A stretch of DNA of 64,000 nt from assembly GCF_000768555.3 (NCBI RefSeq), contig NZ_KN293991.1:434001-498000 (forward strand), written 5' to 3'. The translations under genes and the position numbers were made by a program. Source of the DNA: Roseovarius mucosus DSM 17069. GTDB lineage: Bacteria > Pseudomonadota > Alphaproteobacteria > Rhodobacterales > Rhodobacteraceae. Under the pieces are notes generated by a model. That model was not told the DNA's origin. It made no database searches and saw only the letters and a list, made by a program, of their open reading frames with translations. This document shows, one piece after another, positions 34,188-43,153 of the stretch (its first letter is position 1; each line of letters begins with the position of its first letter).

Positions 34188-34896
34188 CGGGCAGCCCCCC
34201 CAGATAGGCGGCCTGCACTGCCGGGTTGGCATGGATTTCTGCAGGCGTGCCCTCGGCCAGCACCTGACCAAAATTGAGAACCGTGATCCGGTCCGCCAGA
34301 TCCATCACCACACGCATGTTATGCTCGATGAGCAGGATCGTCGCCTCCTGCGCCACCTCGCGGATCAGGCGTATGAAGCTGTCTATCTCACCCTCGGCCA
34401 GCCCCTGTGTCGGCTCGTCAAGGATCAGGAGGCGTGGGGATTGGGCAAGGCCCATGGCAATCTCCAAGAGGCGCTGATGCCCATAGGCCAGATCGCCCGC
34501 CTCTTGGTCTGCGCGCTCGGCCAGCCCCACCCGCGCCAGCGCCCTCTCGACCGCTGCGTCAACCGCCGCACCCCGCAGATGCCGCCGCGCGGCCAGCGCC
34601 ACGTTTTCCCGCGCGCTCAACCGGCCAAAAACCGAGGTGATCTGAAATGTATAGGCCATGCCCAGCCGCATCCGCCGATGCGCAGGCAGCGCAGTAATGT
34701 CCTGTCCATCAAAGATCACGCGCCCGGCACTCGGGGTGATCCGCCCTGAAATCATGCCCACCAGCGTTGTCTTGCCCGCGCCGTTGGGGCCGATGAGCGC
34801 GCGGATCTCGCCTTTGGGCAGGTCGAAATCCACGCCTTCGACGGCGCGCAACCCGTCAAAATTCTTGGACAATCCCCGCGTCGACAGCAGCATCAC
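34171..34896 (-). CDS. livG: Branched-chain-type ABC transporter ATPase LivG
   Basis: ATP-binding subunit of 241 residues with Walker A GPNGAGKTT, a LAYGHQRLLEIAMGLA signature that departs from LSGGQ as LivG usually does, Walker B LLILDEPTQG and the H-loop in IEHNMRVV. It pairs with LivF below the LivHM membrane pair. It overlaps livM by four bases. Confidence 0.9.
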   Translation of the reverse strand: MMLLSTRGLSKNFDGLRAVEGVDFDLPKGEIRALIGPNGAGKTTLVGMISGRITPSAGRVIFDGQDITALPAHRRMRLGMAYTFQITSVFGRLSARENVALAARRHLRGAAVDAAVERALARVGLAERADQEAGDLAYGHQRLLEIAMGLAQSPRLLILDEPTQGLAEGEIDSFIRLIREVAQEATILLIEHNMRVVMDLADRITVLNFGQVLAEGTPAEIHANPAVQAAYLGGLPDAAAG

Positions 34897-35825
34897 GGCA
34901 ACCCCCGCCAGATCCGCCGCCGTACCTCGCCCATCAACCCCTGCGGCGCAAAGAGCGTCAGCACCACCAGCGCCACACCGGCAATCAGCATATAGGCGGT
35001 GGTCACGCCGGAACTGAGGTCAATCAGGTAGAACATGAAGAGCGTGCCGATGAACGGCCCCAGCACCGTGCCGGCCCCGCCCAGGAGCACCCAGAGGAGC
35101 GGAAAGATCGAATATTGCACCGAGGCAAATGTCGCCCCGACATAGCCAAACAAGAGGCCATAGGAGGCCCCCGCCGCGGCCGCCATTGTGCCCGACAGGA
35201 CCATGACCGCGAATTTATGCGCGAATACGTCATAGCCCAGCATGCGCACCCGTTCCTCATTCTCGCGGATCGCCACCAGCACCCGGCCAAAGGGCGACCG
35301 CACCAACCAGAGGCAGAGCATCAGGCAGGTGCCAAAGAGCAGAAGCGCCGCCAGATAGCGGTTGCCCTCATCGCTGAGGTTGACGCCCCAGAGCATCCGG
35401 TCCGCCTGTTGAATCACGAACCCCTCATCGCCCCGCGTCAGCGCCCCGAAGTAGAGCACGCTGAGGTATCCCGCCTGCGCGAACATCAGCGTTACGATCA
35501 TAAAGGCCACACCCGCCGTGCGCAGCGCCAGCGCCGCCAGCACGCCCGCCACCACCGCCCCCGCCGCCAGCCCGAGGATCAGCGCCGGCGCGGCGCTCAG
35601 CCCCAGATGCTGCACGCCGAGACCCATCCCATACATGCCCGCCGCGAAAAACAGCGCGTGGCCGAGACTGAGCAAGCCGGTATAGCCGAACATGAGATTA
35701 TAGCCCATCGCGTAACTCGCCAGCACCATCACCCGCGCCAGATTGCCGTGGTGATAGGCGGGCAGGACGAAATGCAGCGCCAGAAGCAGGGCCAAGAGCC
35801 CGACGTGCAGGGCATAGACCTTCAT
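34893..35825 (-). CDS. livM: Branched-chain-type ABC transporter permease LivM
   Basis: Membrane permease of 310 residues with about eight to ten hydrophobic segments. It includes LMFGYTGLLSLGHALFFAAGMYG near residues 43-65 and the coupling-helix region AIRENEERVRMLGYDVFAHK near 190, a LivM hallmark. It overlaps both neighbours by four bases, consistent with strict co-translation. Confidence 0.9.
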   Translation of the reverse strand: MKVYALHVGLLALLLALHFVLPAYHHGNLARVMVLASYAMGYNLMFGYTGLLSLGHALFFAAGMYGMGLGVQHLGLSAAPALILGLAAGAVVAGVLAALALRTAGVAFMIVTLMFAQAGYLSVLYFGALTRGDEGFVIQQADRMLWGVNLSDEGNRYLAALLLFGTCLMLCLWLVRSPFGRVLVAIRENEERVRMLGYDVFAHKFAVMVLSGTMAAAAGASYGLLFGYVGATFASVQYSIFPLLWVLLGGAGTVLGPFIGTLFMFYLIDLSSGVTTAYMLIAGVALVVLTLFAPQGLMGEVRRRIWRGLP

Positions 35826-36760
35826 GCGCCGCGCGCCCCGAACAGGCCCTGAGGCCGAAACACCAGCACCAGCCCCACAAGCAGCGTCGCCAGTATCTTG
35901 GCCAGTGTGGGCGAGAAAAAGACCGAGATGATCCCGTCGCTGAGGCCAATCAGCACCGCCGCCAGAACCGTGCCCGGCAGGCTGCCAAGCCCGCCGATGA
36001 TCACCACGATGAACGACAGCAAGAGCGGGTCCGCGCCCATCAGGTAATGCGCCTGTTGAATGGGCACGATCAGCACGCCCGCCAGCGCCGCCAGCGCCGC
36101 GCCGAGGCCGAACACCCCGGCATAGACCCGCTCGACCGGGATGCCAAAGGCCAGCGCCATCTCGCGATCCGCCTGCGTCGCCCGCATCACAAGGCCGATG
36201 CGCGTGCGCGCCATCAGCGCCCAGACCGCGCAGAGCAGCGCCACCGCCGCGCCGATCACCGCCAGCTTGTAAGAGGTCGTGCCCAGCCCCCAGGGCCAGA
36301 TCATTTGCCAGCCCTCGGCCCCATGTTCAAACCATGGGAGTGCAAGCCGCGTGTTGAACGGCGCCTCGACAGGGCGCGCATCCGGGCCATAGCCCATCAA
36401 CGTCACTTGCTGAATGATGTAGAGCAGGCCGATCGTCGCCACGATGGTGCGCTCCGGGTCATAGTCCAGCCGCTTGAGGATCGTCATGTCGGCGGCCACC
36501 GCGAGCGCCCCAACGATCAGCGGCGCCGCCACCAACGCCAATGCAAAGCCGATGGCGGGATGCCCCACCACGCTTTGCGCGATCCACCACGCCAGCACCG
36601 CGCCCAGCATGAAAAACTCGCCATGCGCGATATTGACCACCCGCATCACGCCGAAAACGAGGCTGAGCCCAACGGCGGTCAGCGCCAGCACCGCCGCCGT
36701 GACCGCGCCTTCGAGCGTGGCCAGAACCAGATACGGGCCTAGCTCCATGCGGGCGGCCAC
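35822..36760 (-). CDS. livH: Branched-chain-type ABC transporter permease LivH
   Basis: Membrane permease of 312 residues with about eight hydrophobic segments, the LivH opening ALTAVGLSLVFGVMRVVNIA and the coupling region MRATQADREMALAFGIP. The start is either GTG at 36760 or ATG at 36748; neither has a strong ribosome site, and the shorter form fits the family better. It follows the lipoprotein gene with no real gap. Confidence 0.88.
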   Translation of the reverse strand: MAARMELGPYLVLATLEGAVTAAVLALTAVGLSLVFGVMRVVNIAHGEFFMLGAVLAWWIAQSVVGHPAIGFALALVAAPLIVGALAVAADMTILKRLDYDPERTIVATIGLLYIIQQVTLMGYGPDARPVEAPFNTRLALPWFEHGAEGWQMIWPWGLGTTSYKLAVIGAAVALLCAVWALMARTRIGLVMRATQADREMALAFGIPVERVYAGVFGLGAALAALAGVLIVPIQQAHYLMGADPLLLSFIVVIIGGLGSLPGTVLAAVLIGLSDGIISVFFSPTLAKILATLLVGLVLVFRPQGLFGARGA

Positions 36761-36761
36761 G

Positions 36762-37373
36762 TCATTGCGCGGCGAACTCCAGACCGCCCATCAGGATGCG
36801 GTCATCCTCGGTCAGGGTCACGATCTGGCCATGTTTGCGTTCCAGCGCGCGGGCGACCACCTCGTTGCGTGGCTCCCAGGTATAGTCCTTGTCCCAGGCC
36901 ACGGGTGCCCAGGTCAGCCGTCCGCCCTTGCGCCAGGGGTCCAGAACGATCCCCTCGCGAAAACTGTCGCCCTTGGCGCTGATGACCGCGGTGCTGTGTT
37001 CCAGCCGAAAGGCGTTGTCGGCATTGGCCACGGCGCGGTGCAGATCGAGCGTCTGGAAATTCTCGAGCTTGAGCCGGTCCTCCATGTCCCGCGCCCAATG
37101 CCAGCACAGGCCGCGTGGTTTCAGACCCATGTTGACCTTGGTGTTATGCACGATGGGCGGATCGGTGATCTCGTATTCCAGCGCAAGGCGGTGACTGTGT
37201 TCATAGGAGATGCGCGCGGCGCGCGCTGCCTCTTCCGGGTCTACCTGCGGCCCAAGGTCAAGGATCGCCGCAGCAAGGCGCGTTACGTCGCTCTCTTCGG
37301 GCGGTGGGGGCGGCGCGCCGCACCCCGCCAGAACCGACGACACCAGACCTATTAGAACAAGCCTCCGCTTCAC
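36762..37373 (-). CDS. Hypothetical lipoprotein in Liv operon
   Basis: Protein of 203 residues with a lipobox (VSSVLAGC, cysteine at about residue 18) and a proline-rich linker, so it is predicted to be anchored in a membrane on the periplasmic side. The globular part contains RGLCWHWARDMEDRL and HSTAVISAKGDSF, not recognised as a known family. Location between the binding protein and livH in a co-directional run suggests an accessory role in uptake, but nothing in the sequence proves it. Confidence 0.75.
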   Translation of the reverse strand: MKRRLVLIGLVSSVLAGCGAPPPPPEESDVTRLAAAILDLGPQVDPEEAARAARISYEHSHRLALEYEITDPPIVHNTKVNMGLKPRGLCWHWARDMEDRLKLENFQTLDLHRAVANADNAFRLEHSTAVISAKGDSFREGIVLDPWRKGGRLTWAPVAWDKDYTWEPRNEVVARALERKHGQIVTLTEDDRILMGGLEFAAQ

Positions 37374-37400
37374 GCTATCGCCCCGTTTGCCAAACCCGTC

Positions 37401-38687
37401 TCAGAGCGGCTGAGCCGTGTAATCCACCTCATCGGGATAGAGCGTATCCTCGATCGAGGTGCGATGCACGCGCACCAGCTTTCCGCCCTCGACCCGGCTG
37501 ATATTCTGATGGCCAAAGACCTGATGCGTCTTGCCGTTGAAAATCTTGTCGCCCTGCGGATGCGCCAGGCTCTCAGGCAGGGTGGTCATGGCCTCGACCG
37601 CCTCGATCAGCGCGGCGCGGTCCTGCGGTCCGGTATAACTAGCCGCCTCCATCCCCGCCTTGATCACATGCAGCGTTTCCCAGCAGCCGAACATATGCGC
37701 ATAGGTGGCCACGTCGCGCGGATCACTGACCGATGCACCGTGTTCATTGACCCCCACCGCCGTGCGATAGGCGGTTTCATATTCGCTCTGATCCGCTTGC
37801 TGGTTGCGGCACATCCCTTCCCAGAAATAGCTGTTTTCAAGGAACTCGAGGCCGGGGCTGTCAATCGCCACCGCTTCCAGGCTGTCGATAAAGCCAAAGA
37901 GCGCCGGACCCTGCCCGCCAAAGAACTCGCCCAGTTCCTTGACGAATGTCAGTACGGCGGGCCCCACCATGACGTGATAGAGAACTTCGGTGTCACGCGG
38001 GATCTTGGGGAAATACTTGGTGAAAGAGGTTTCCGAGGGCGGGATCGCGATATGCGCCAGCACCTCGCCGCCCTGCGCCTCGATCGCCTGGGTAAAGAAA
38101 TCCCGGTGATCATGGCCAAAGGCGAAATCCGGGAACACCATCGTGACCTTCTTGCCCAGATTGGCCGCCACATAGGGGGCCATCGCCTGAACCTGGCTCT
38201 TCACATCGGTGATGCCCGGTTGCAGCGTGTAGCGGTTGAGCATGCCAGAGGCGACGTGATGCCCCTCGGAGACCACGAAATACGGCAGCTTCAATTCGCC
38301 CGCGCGCGGGGCAGAGCCGATCACGACATGGCTGAAGAGCGTGCCAAAGCCGATGTCGCAGCCATGTTGATTGGCGAATTTCTCGACCACCTCGGCGCCG
38401 CGCTTGGGGTCGGTGCCGTCATCCTCGGCGACAATCTCGACCATGCGGCCATTGATGCCGCCGCCCTCGTTGATCAGCTTGACCGCCGCCTGCGTGGTGC
38501 GGTCATACCAGCGGCCATAGGCCGCGCCGATGCCGGTGCGATGCACCTGAAAGCCGATCTTGATGGGCGCTGCGGTCTGCGCATGGCTGTAACGCGCCCA
38601 AAGCGGCAGGGTTGCCGCCGCGACACCGCCCACCAGCGCCCCGCGTCGCGTGATGCCGGTTTTCTGGCCAGGTTTCGAGGTATTCAT
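37401..38687 (-). CDS. Liv-type ABC substrate-binding protein (Tat signal)
   Basis: Periplasmic binding protein of 428 residues of the type I, LivK/amide-binding fold. The N-terminus has a twin-arginine motif, TRRGALVGG, followed by a hydrophobic stretch and ARYSHAQ, so Tat export is likely. The mature protein begins IKIGFQVHRTGIGAAYGRWY and carries DDGTDPKRGAEVVEKF. The ligand cannot be deduced: proteins of this group bind amino acids, amides, urea or aromatic acids. It is the binding protein for the livHMGF genes downstream. Confidence 0.86.
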   Translation of the reverse strand: MNTSKPGQKTGITRRGALVGGVAAATLPLWARYSHAQTAAPIKIGFQVHRTGIGAAYGRWYDRTTQAAVKLINEGGGINGRMVEIVAEDDGTDPKRGAEVVEKFANQHGCDIGFGTLFSHVVIGSAPRAGELKLPYFVVSEGHHVASGMLNRYTLQPGITDVKSQVQAMAPYVAANLGKKVTMVFPDFAFGHDHRDFFTQAIEAQGGEVLAHIAIPPSETSFTKYFPKIPRDTEVLYHVMVGPAVLTFVKELGEFFGGQGPALFGFIDSLEAVAIDSPGLEFLENSYFWEGMCRNQQADQSEYETAYRTAVGVNEHGASVSDPRDVATYAHMFGCWETLHVIKAGMEAASYTGPQDRAALIEAVEAMTTLPESLAHPQGDKIFNGKTHQVFGHQNISRVEGGKLVRVHRTSIEDTLYPDEVDYTAQPL

Positions 38688-38780
38688 CGCGCATCCTCCA
38701 GAGATCAGTCGCAGTCAGAGGGCAAATGCCGCACCTGCACACCTTGCGCAACCCCCTTGGGGTTGTCCAGCGCTTACATG

Positions 38781-40151
38781 TCACGCCCCGCGCGGTGTGG
38801 CGAGCAGCCAGAGGCCAAAGACCGTATACGCCACCATGAAGAGGGCGAGCGGCACCTGACCCAGCACCGCGCGCGCCCGCCCATCCCCCGCGCGCATCGC
38901 CAGCGCATGCGCAAGCAGGATAGCGATGACATGGCCCATGACCACCGCCCCCGCCTGTGTCATCCAGATGATCTTGACCGGGCCGGGCGTATTCAGGAAT
39001 CCGGCGGAAATCGGGTGCGATGCAAGGCCCAGCGCCCGCGCGAAGGCAGCCAGAACATACTGTCCATCCACCAGAAACGCCGTCAGGTAATGGGCAATAT
39101 GATAGGCCAGCGCGATGGGCAGAATGGTGGGCGCATAAAGGCAGAACAGCCCCCGCAAGGGGCGCGGTTGCCCCCCCGCCAGCCGCTCGCCCAGCCAGAG
39201 GGCGCCGGCAAACACCCCTATAAGGGCTGCGTTGGATGCCAGAAGGCCCAGTATATTCGGGAGGATGACCGCCGAGCGCCCCGGAAATTCCAAAGGGTTG
39301 ATCCCCAGTAGACCGAGCCAGAGAAAGGTCTCGTTCATCCCGTCAAAGCTGCCTGATCCCAAGAGGATGAGGCACAGAACCGCCAATCCCAGACTGGCCC
39401 TTGGTCCGGTCAATATCTGCCACCCGGATAGCCCTGCGGATATGTAACCTTTTGAAAATCCGATGAAAGAAACCCGGCAATAGAGCCGCATCAGCACCGT
39501 GATCGCTTCGCCTCGGGCCAGCCAGGCAGGGCCGAAGAGCACCATTCCGCTCAGCATCGCATACCAGTAGAATCCCACCACCACCGCCAGCCGACCCGGA
39601 TCCGTGGGGGCGGGATCGGCCATGAGAAACCCGCAAAACGCAAGGAACCCCACGACACTAGGCCAGTATCCCAGGGCGCGCGGATAACGCAGCGGCGCGC
39701 GCATGTCCGTGAGGCGGCGCAACAGGGCCCCCACACCCACCCAGGGATTGATCCAGCGCCAGAGATCGCCCACCAAACCCTGAAGCGTGACCAGCACAAT
39801 CCAGAACACCACCCAGATTGTCAGAGGCAGGGGATTGACCCCCGGATCGCCCGGCCCCATCAGCCCGCGCCACACGAGCCAACCCAGCAAGACGGTCACT
39901 GCGAGATTAAGGAAATATCGCATGAAAACAGGTAATTGCAGGCGAAATATTGCGATGGGCCGGAACAGCGTTTCGGCAAATCCCCCCGGCAGAACGGCCA
40001 AGAGCGCCACGGTCAGCGCCACGGTAACGCCCCCGGCGGCGATGTAGACATTGGTGGGCAGCAAGAGGACAAACCCCTGTTCGCCCGCATGTGCCCAGAC
40101 CGCCCCCGCCGTCAGCGCCAGAAACATCCCGCCCAGCATGATTGCGCGCAT
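38781..40151 (-). CDS. Uncharacterised polytopic membrane protein
   Basis: Protein of 456 residues with about ten to twelve hydrophobic segments, including a cleavable-looking N-terminal segment ending in WAHAGEQG. It has conserved-looking motifs such as WRWINPWVG and YAPTILPIALAYHIAHY with several histidines that could bind a metal or haem. No transporter family was recognised. It is 93 bases upstream of the Liv-type binding protein on the same strand, so it may be the first gene of that operon. Confidence 0.65.
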   Translation of the reverse strand: MRAIMLGGMFLALTAGAVWAHAGEQGFVLLLPTNVYIAAGGVTVALTVALLAVLPGGFAETLFRPIAIFRLQLPVFMRYFLNLAVTVLLGWLVWRGLMGPGDPGVNPLPLTIWVVFWIVLVTLQGLVGDLWRWINPWVGVGALLRRLTDMRAPLRYPRALGYWPSVVGFLAFCGFLMADPAPTDPGRLAVVVGFYWYAMLSGMVLFGPAWLARGEAITVLMRLYCRVSFIGFSKGYISAGLSGWQILTGPRASLGLAVLCLILLGSGSFDGMNETFLWLGLLGINPLEFPGRSAVILPNILGLLASNAALIGVFAGALWLGERLAGGQPRPLRGLFCLYAPTILPIALAYHIAHYLTAFLVDGQYVLAAFARALGLASHPISAGFLNTPGPVKIIWMTQAGAVVMGHVIAILLAHALAMRAGDGRARAVLGQVPLALFMVAYTVFGLWLLATPRGA

Positions 40152-40235
40152 GCGCCCGTCCCCGATTTTCCCAACCCCTGAGAGTCTGACCTTTCCCCGG
40201 GGTGCGCGAAAGGGACAAATCGCCCCAGAGATACG

Positions 40236-40262
40236 AAAACCCCCGCACCAGAGGCGCGGGGG
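40236..40262 (-). terminator. Intrinsic terminator of the acidic-protein gene
   Basis: On the minus strand a 7-bp G-C stem (CCCCCGC with GCGGGGG, 9-base loop) is followed by TTTT. It lies 32 bases beyond the stop at 40294. Confidence 0.65.
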
Positions 40263-40293
40263 CGTTACCCTTCACCATACAATGGCGTTGCGC

Positions 40294-42309
40294 TCAGCCC
40301 GCGTGGCGGCGGCCTGTCGCGCGAAATTCGGTCTCTTCGGTCACGGCAAAGCGCCCGCCGGCCAGCTTTTGTAGCTTGCCCTGGCGCAGCAATTGCCCAA
40401 AGGAGCGCAAGCTGTCCTCGCGCGAGAAGCGCTCTTGCTCGACTTCCTTGAGCTTGCCCATCAACATCGGGCGCGAGAATTGCGGGCGACCCTCGACATC
40501 CGACATATAGGCCGCCGCCGCCTCGAGCAGGTCGGGCAGGCTGTTTGCGCCCACTTCCTCGGCAAAGGCACTAAAGCTGCCCTCCTTGGCCTGTGCCGCG
40601 ATATCCACCTCCAGTTCGGCGGCAGAGATGCGGCGCGGGCGAATGGGCGCGCGCGGCGTGTCGATCCGCTGTTCCGCCACCAGTTTGAGCGGTGCGGGGC
40701 GGCTTTCTTCGGGGCGGGCCGAACGCTCTGCGGGTGTGGCGATCTGCGGGCGGCGCGGGCGCACGACACTGGCCAGATCGCTGCGGTAGGGGGCATCATC
40801 GACGTTCTCGCGCAGTGTGGATCCGGCGTTGTGTTCCGCGCGGGTGGCCGCCACGGCGGCGCGCAGATGCTGGATCGCATTGCGGCGCTGGCTGGACGCA
40901 GGGGCGTCGAGCTGGGTGTCGGTCTTGTCGAAGATACGTGTGAGGTCGTTGGACGCGGCGGCTTCATCGAAGCGTCGCGTGCTCTGGTCCTGCACGGGCG
41001 TGACGGCGAACTCGTCCTCGTCCTCGGCGTCATCCTGCTCCGCGGCAACCGGCGGGGTCGGCTCGTCCTCGGCTGCGGTCTCTTCAGTCGCAGTCGGCTG
41101 TTCATCGTCCTCTGCCGCCTGCACCGCGATTTCAGCCTCGGGTTCCGGCTCGGATGCCATGGCATCTTCAAGGGCCAATTCGGCCTCGACCTCGGCCAGT
41201 TCGCGCTGCAACTCGGCCTCTTCCTCGGGGCTGAGGATGGTGTTCTCGGTGTCAAAGAGGTTGTCGTCGGCCCCGTCGAAATCTTCGTCGTCCTCGTCAT
41301 CCTCTTCAAAGATACCCTCGGCCACGGCGGCCTCAAACTCGGCGCGCTTGACCTTGATCACGCGGGCGAGGGGCAGGGTTTCCGGTGTCGTCTCGGGCGC
41401 ATGGCTGGTCTCGGTGTCGGTCGGTGTGGCGTCTGCCATCAGCGCGGCCAACGTATCCTCAAAGTCGTCGGCTCCGGTCTCTTCTGCCTCTGGCTCCTGC
41501 TCGGCCAGGACCTCTTGCGGCGCGGGCGTTGCGATGGGCGCGGCGGACAGGATTGCGTCGAAGTCCACGTCCTCTTCGACTTCGTCGATTTCTGCACTCT
41601 CGGCGCGGTCATCCTCGGCCAGAACGGCGCTCAGGTCCTCGGCGACCGTGTCGAGGAAATCCTGTGCGTGCTCGTCTTCGGAATACTCGGCGTCGGCGGT
41701 TTCGGTCTCCTGCGCCACGACCGAGCGGATGCGGCTGAGCTTGGCGGCGATGCTTTCGCTGTCCGGTGCCAGTGCTGCCGGCGCGATGCGCGGCTCTTGT
41801 TCCAGCCCCTCGGGCTGGTCGGGGGCCTCGCTTGCGATGGCCTCTGGAACCTCTGCGACGGTCTCTTCGGGCAGGTTTGCAAGCTCTTGCGCGGTCTCGT
41901 CGGTTTCGACCATTTCCGGTGCTGCCTCGGCCACAACCTGTGGCGCGGGGGCGGTTTGGGTCATTTCGGGCGCGGTGTCGGGGCGTTCCGGTTCCGGTGT
42001 CGTCTGAGGCGCCGGGGCGGGGGCCACAAGGGGGGTGTGCATCGCCGCCTGTTCGTTCGCGGCGCGCAGCACGATCTTGCCACGCTCCTCATGCGCCTCG
42101 ACCCGCCGGGCGATTTCCCGCTCGGCGATACGCGCCAGCATCTCGGCATCGGGGGTTGGCGGCTCTGCTCCGAAATACCGGTCATCCGCCGCCAGATCGC
42201 GAAAATACTCCGCAATCGCCTTCATCGTATCAAATGAATCGTCAAAACCTTCCAACGTGCACGAGAATGTGCCGTAGGAGACTGTCAGTATCTTGTTTGA
42301 ACCAACCAT
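40294..42309 (-). CDS. Long acidic protein with structured ends, function unknown
   Basis: Protein of 671 residues in three parts: a structured N-terminal segment (about 1-75, NKILTVSYGTFSCTLEGF), a very long low-complexity middle rich in Glu, Asp and Ala (about 80-480), and a structured basic C-terminal domain (about 560-671, ending FAVTEETEFRATGRRHAG). The middle is probably disordered and strongly negative; the C-terminus is helical. It is flanked by a terminator and divergent from thiN. I do not recognise the family; the layout suggests a scaffold or regulator, not an enzyme. Confidence 0.7.
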   Translation of the reverse strand: MVGSNKILTVSYGTFSCTLEGFDDSFDTMKAIAEYFRDLAADDRYFGAEPPTPDAEMLARIAEREIARRVEAHEERGKIVLRAANEQAAMHTPLVAPAPAPQTTPEPERPDTAPEMTQTAPAPQVVAEAAPEMVETDETAQELANLPEETVAEVPEAIASEAPDQPEGLEQEPRIAPAALAPDSESIAAKLSRIRSVVAQETETADAEYSEDEHAQDFLDTVAEDLSAVLAEDDRAESAEIDEVEEDVDFDAILSAAPIATPAPQEVLAEQEPEAEETGADDFEDTLAALMADATPTDTETSHAPETTPETLPLARVIKVKRAEFEAAVAEGIFEEDDEDDEDFDGADDNLFDTENTILSPEEEAELQRELAEVEAELALEDAMASEPEPEAEIAVQAAEDDEQPTATEETAAEDEPTPPVAAEQDDAEDEDEFAVTPVQDQSTRRFDEAAASNDLTRIFDKTDTQLDAPASSQRRNAIQHLRAAVAATRAEHNAGSTLRENVDDAPYRSDLASVVRPRRPQIATPAERSARPEESRPAPLKLVAEQRIDTPRAPIRPRRISAAELEVDIAAQAKEGSFSAFAEEVGANSLPDLLEAAAAYMSDVEGRPQFSRPMLMGKLKEVEQERFSREDSLRSFGQLLRQGKLQKLAGGRFAVTEETEFRATGRRHAG

Positions 42310-42457
42310 AATATGCGCTCGCTTTGCTTGCCTGCAAAGACAGGGTTTACCATGACGCCATAGACCAAAGCGGCCCGATTCTTAGATTTTTACCGTATCA
42401 TTTCGTGTTCAGAATGTGACATCAGGTACGTTAACGCAACGATAACAGGTAAATTTG

Positions 42458-43153
42458 ATGATTGTTCGCGAAACAGAACCGGTGATCCTGATCGGTGGGG
42501 CCTCTCTGCCTGAGGGCCAGGTTAACCACGCGCTCAGACTTGCCCGGATCGTGATCGCCGCGGATGGCGGGGCCGATGCCGCGCTGGCACATGGCATCAC
42601 CCCGCAGGCGGTGATCGGCGATTTCGACAGTATTTCGCAGTCGGCCCGCGCTGCAATCCCCGAAACGGCGCAGTTTCCGGACCCCGATCAGGATACGACG
42701 GATTTCGAGAAATGCCTGGGCGCGATTGCGGCCCCGCTCATTCTAGGCCTCGGGTTCTGTGGCGACCGGATGGATCACCAACTGGCGGCCTGCGCCGCGC
42801 TGGTGCGTCATCCCTGGCAGCGCTGTATTCTCTTGGGCTCGCGGGATTTGATGTTTCTCTGCCCGCCCTCGCTCAACCTGCCACTGCCAGAGGGGTGCCG
42901 CGTCTCGCTTTTCCCGATGGGCGCGGTCGAGGGGGTGTCGCAGGGGCTGAAATGGCCGATTGGCGGGCTCAATCTTGCGCCTGATGGGCGCATTGCCACA
43001 TCGAACGCGGCACTTGGGCCGGTGCATCTGGCGGTGACAGCGCCCAAGATGCTGGTGATCCTGCCGCTTGAGATGCTCGACATCACGATGGCGGCACTGC
43101 GTGCAACGATTGCCCACTGGCCCGATGCCGCGAGAGGGAGTGATCGCGCATGA
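42458..43153 (+). CDS. Thiamine diphosphokinase (ThiN/TPK type)
   Basis: Enzyme of 231 residues that transfers diphosphate from ATP to thiamine. Family motifs are IAADGGADAAL, AVIGDFDSI, DQDTTDFEKC and LGFCGDRMDHQL, all in their usual order. The C-terminal thiamine-binding part is less conserved, as is normal. ATG at 42458 is preferred to the TTG just before it; a weak AGGT lies about 10 bases upstream. The stop overlaps the transporter gene by four bases. Confidence 0.88.
   Translation: MIVRETEPVILIGGASLPEGQVNHALRLARIVIAADGGADAALAHGITPQAVIGDFDSISQSARAAIPETAQFPDPDQDTTDFEKCLGAIAAPLILGLGFCGDRMDHQLAACAALVRHPWQRCILLGSRDLMFLCPPSLNLPLPEGCRVSLFPMGAVEGVSQGLKWPIGGLNLAPDGRIATSNAALGPVHLAVTAPKMLVILPLEMLDITMAALRATIAHWPDAARGSDRA

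Noticed and set aside
40393-42237. 614-codon plus-strand frame opposite the acidic protein
   Set aside because: Complement of acidic codons gives Leu/Arg/Gly-rich nonsense; no ribosome site and no domain.
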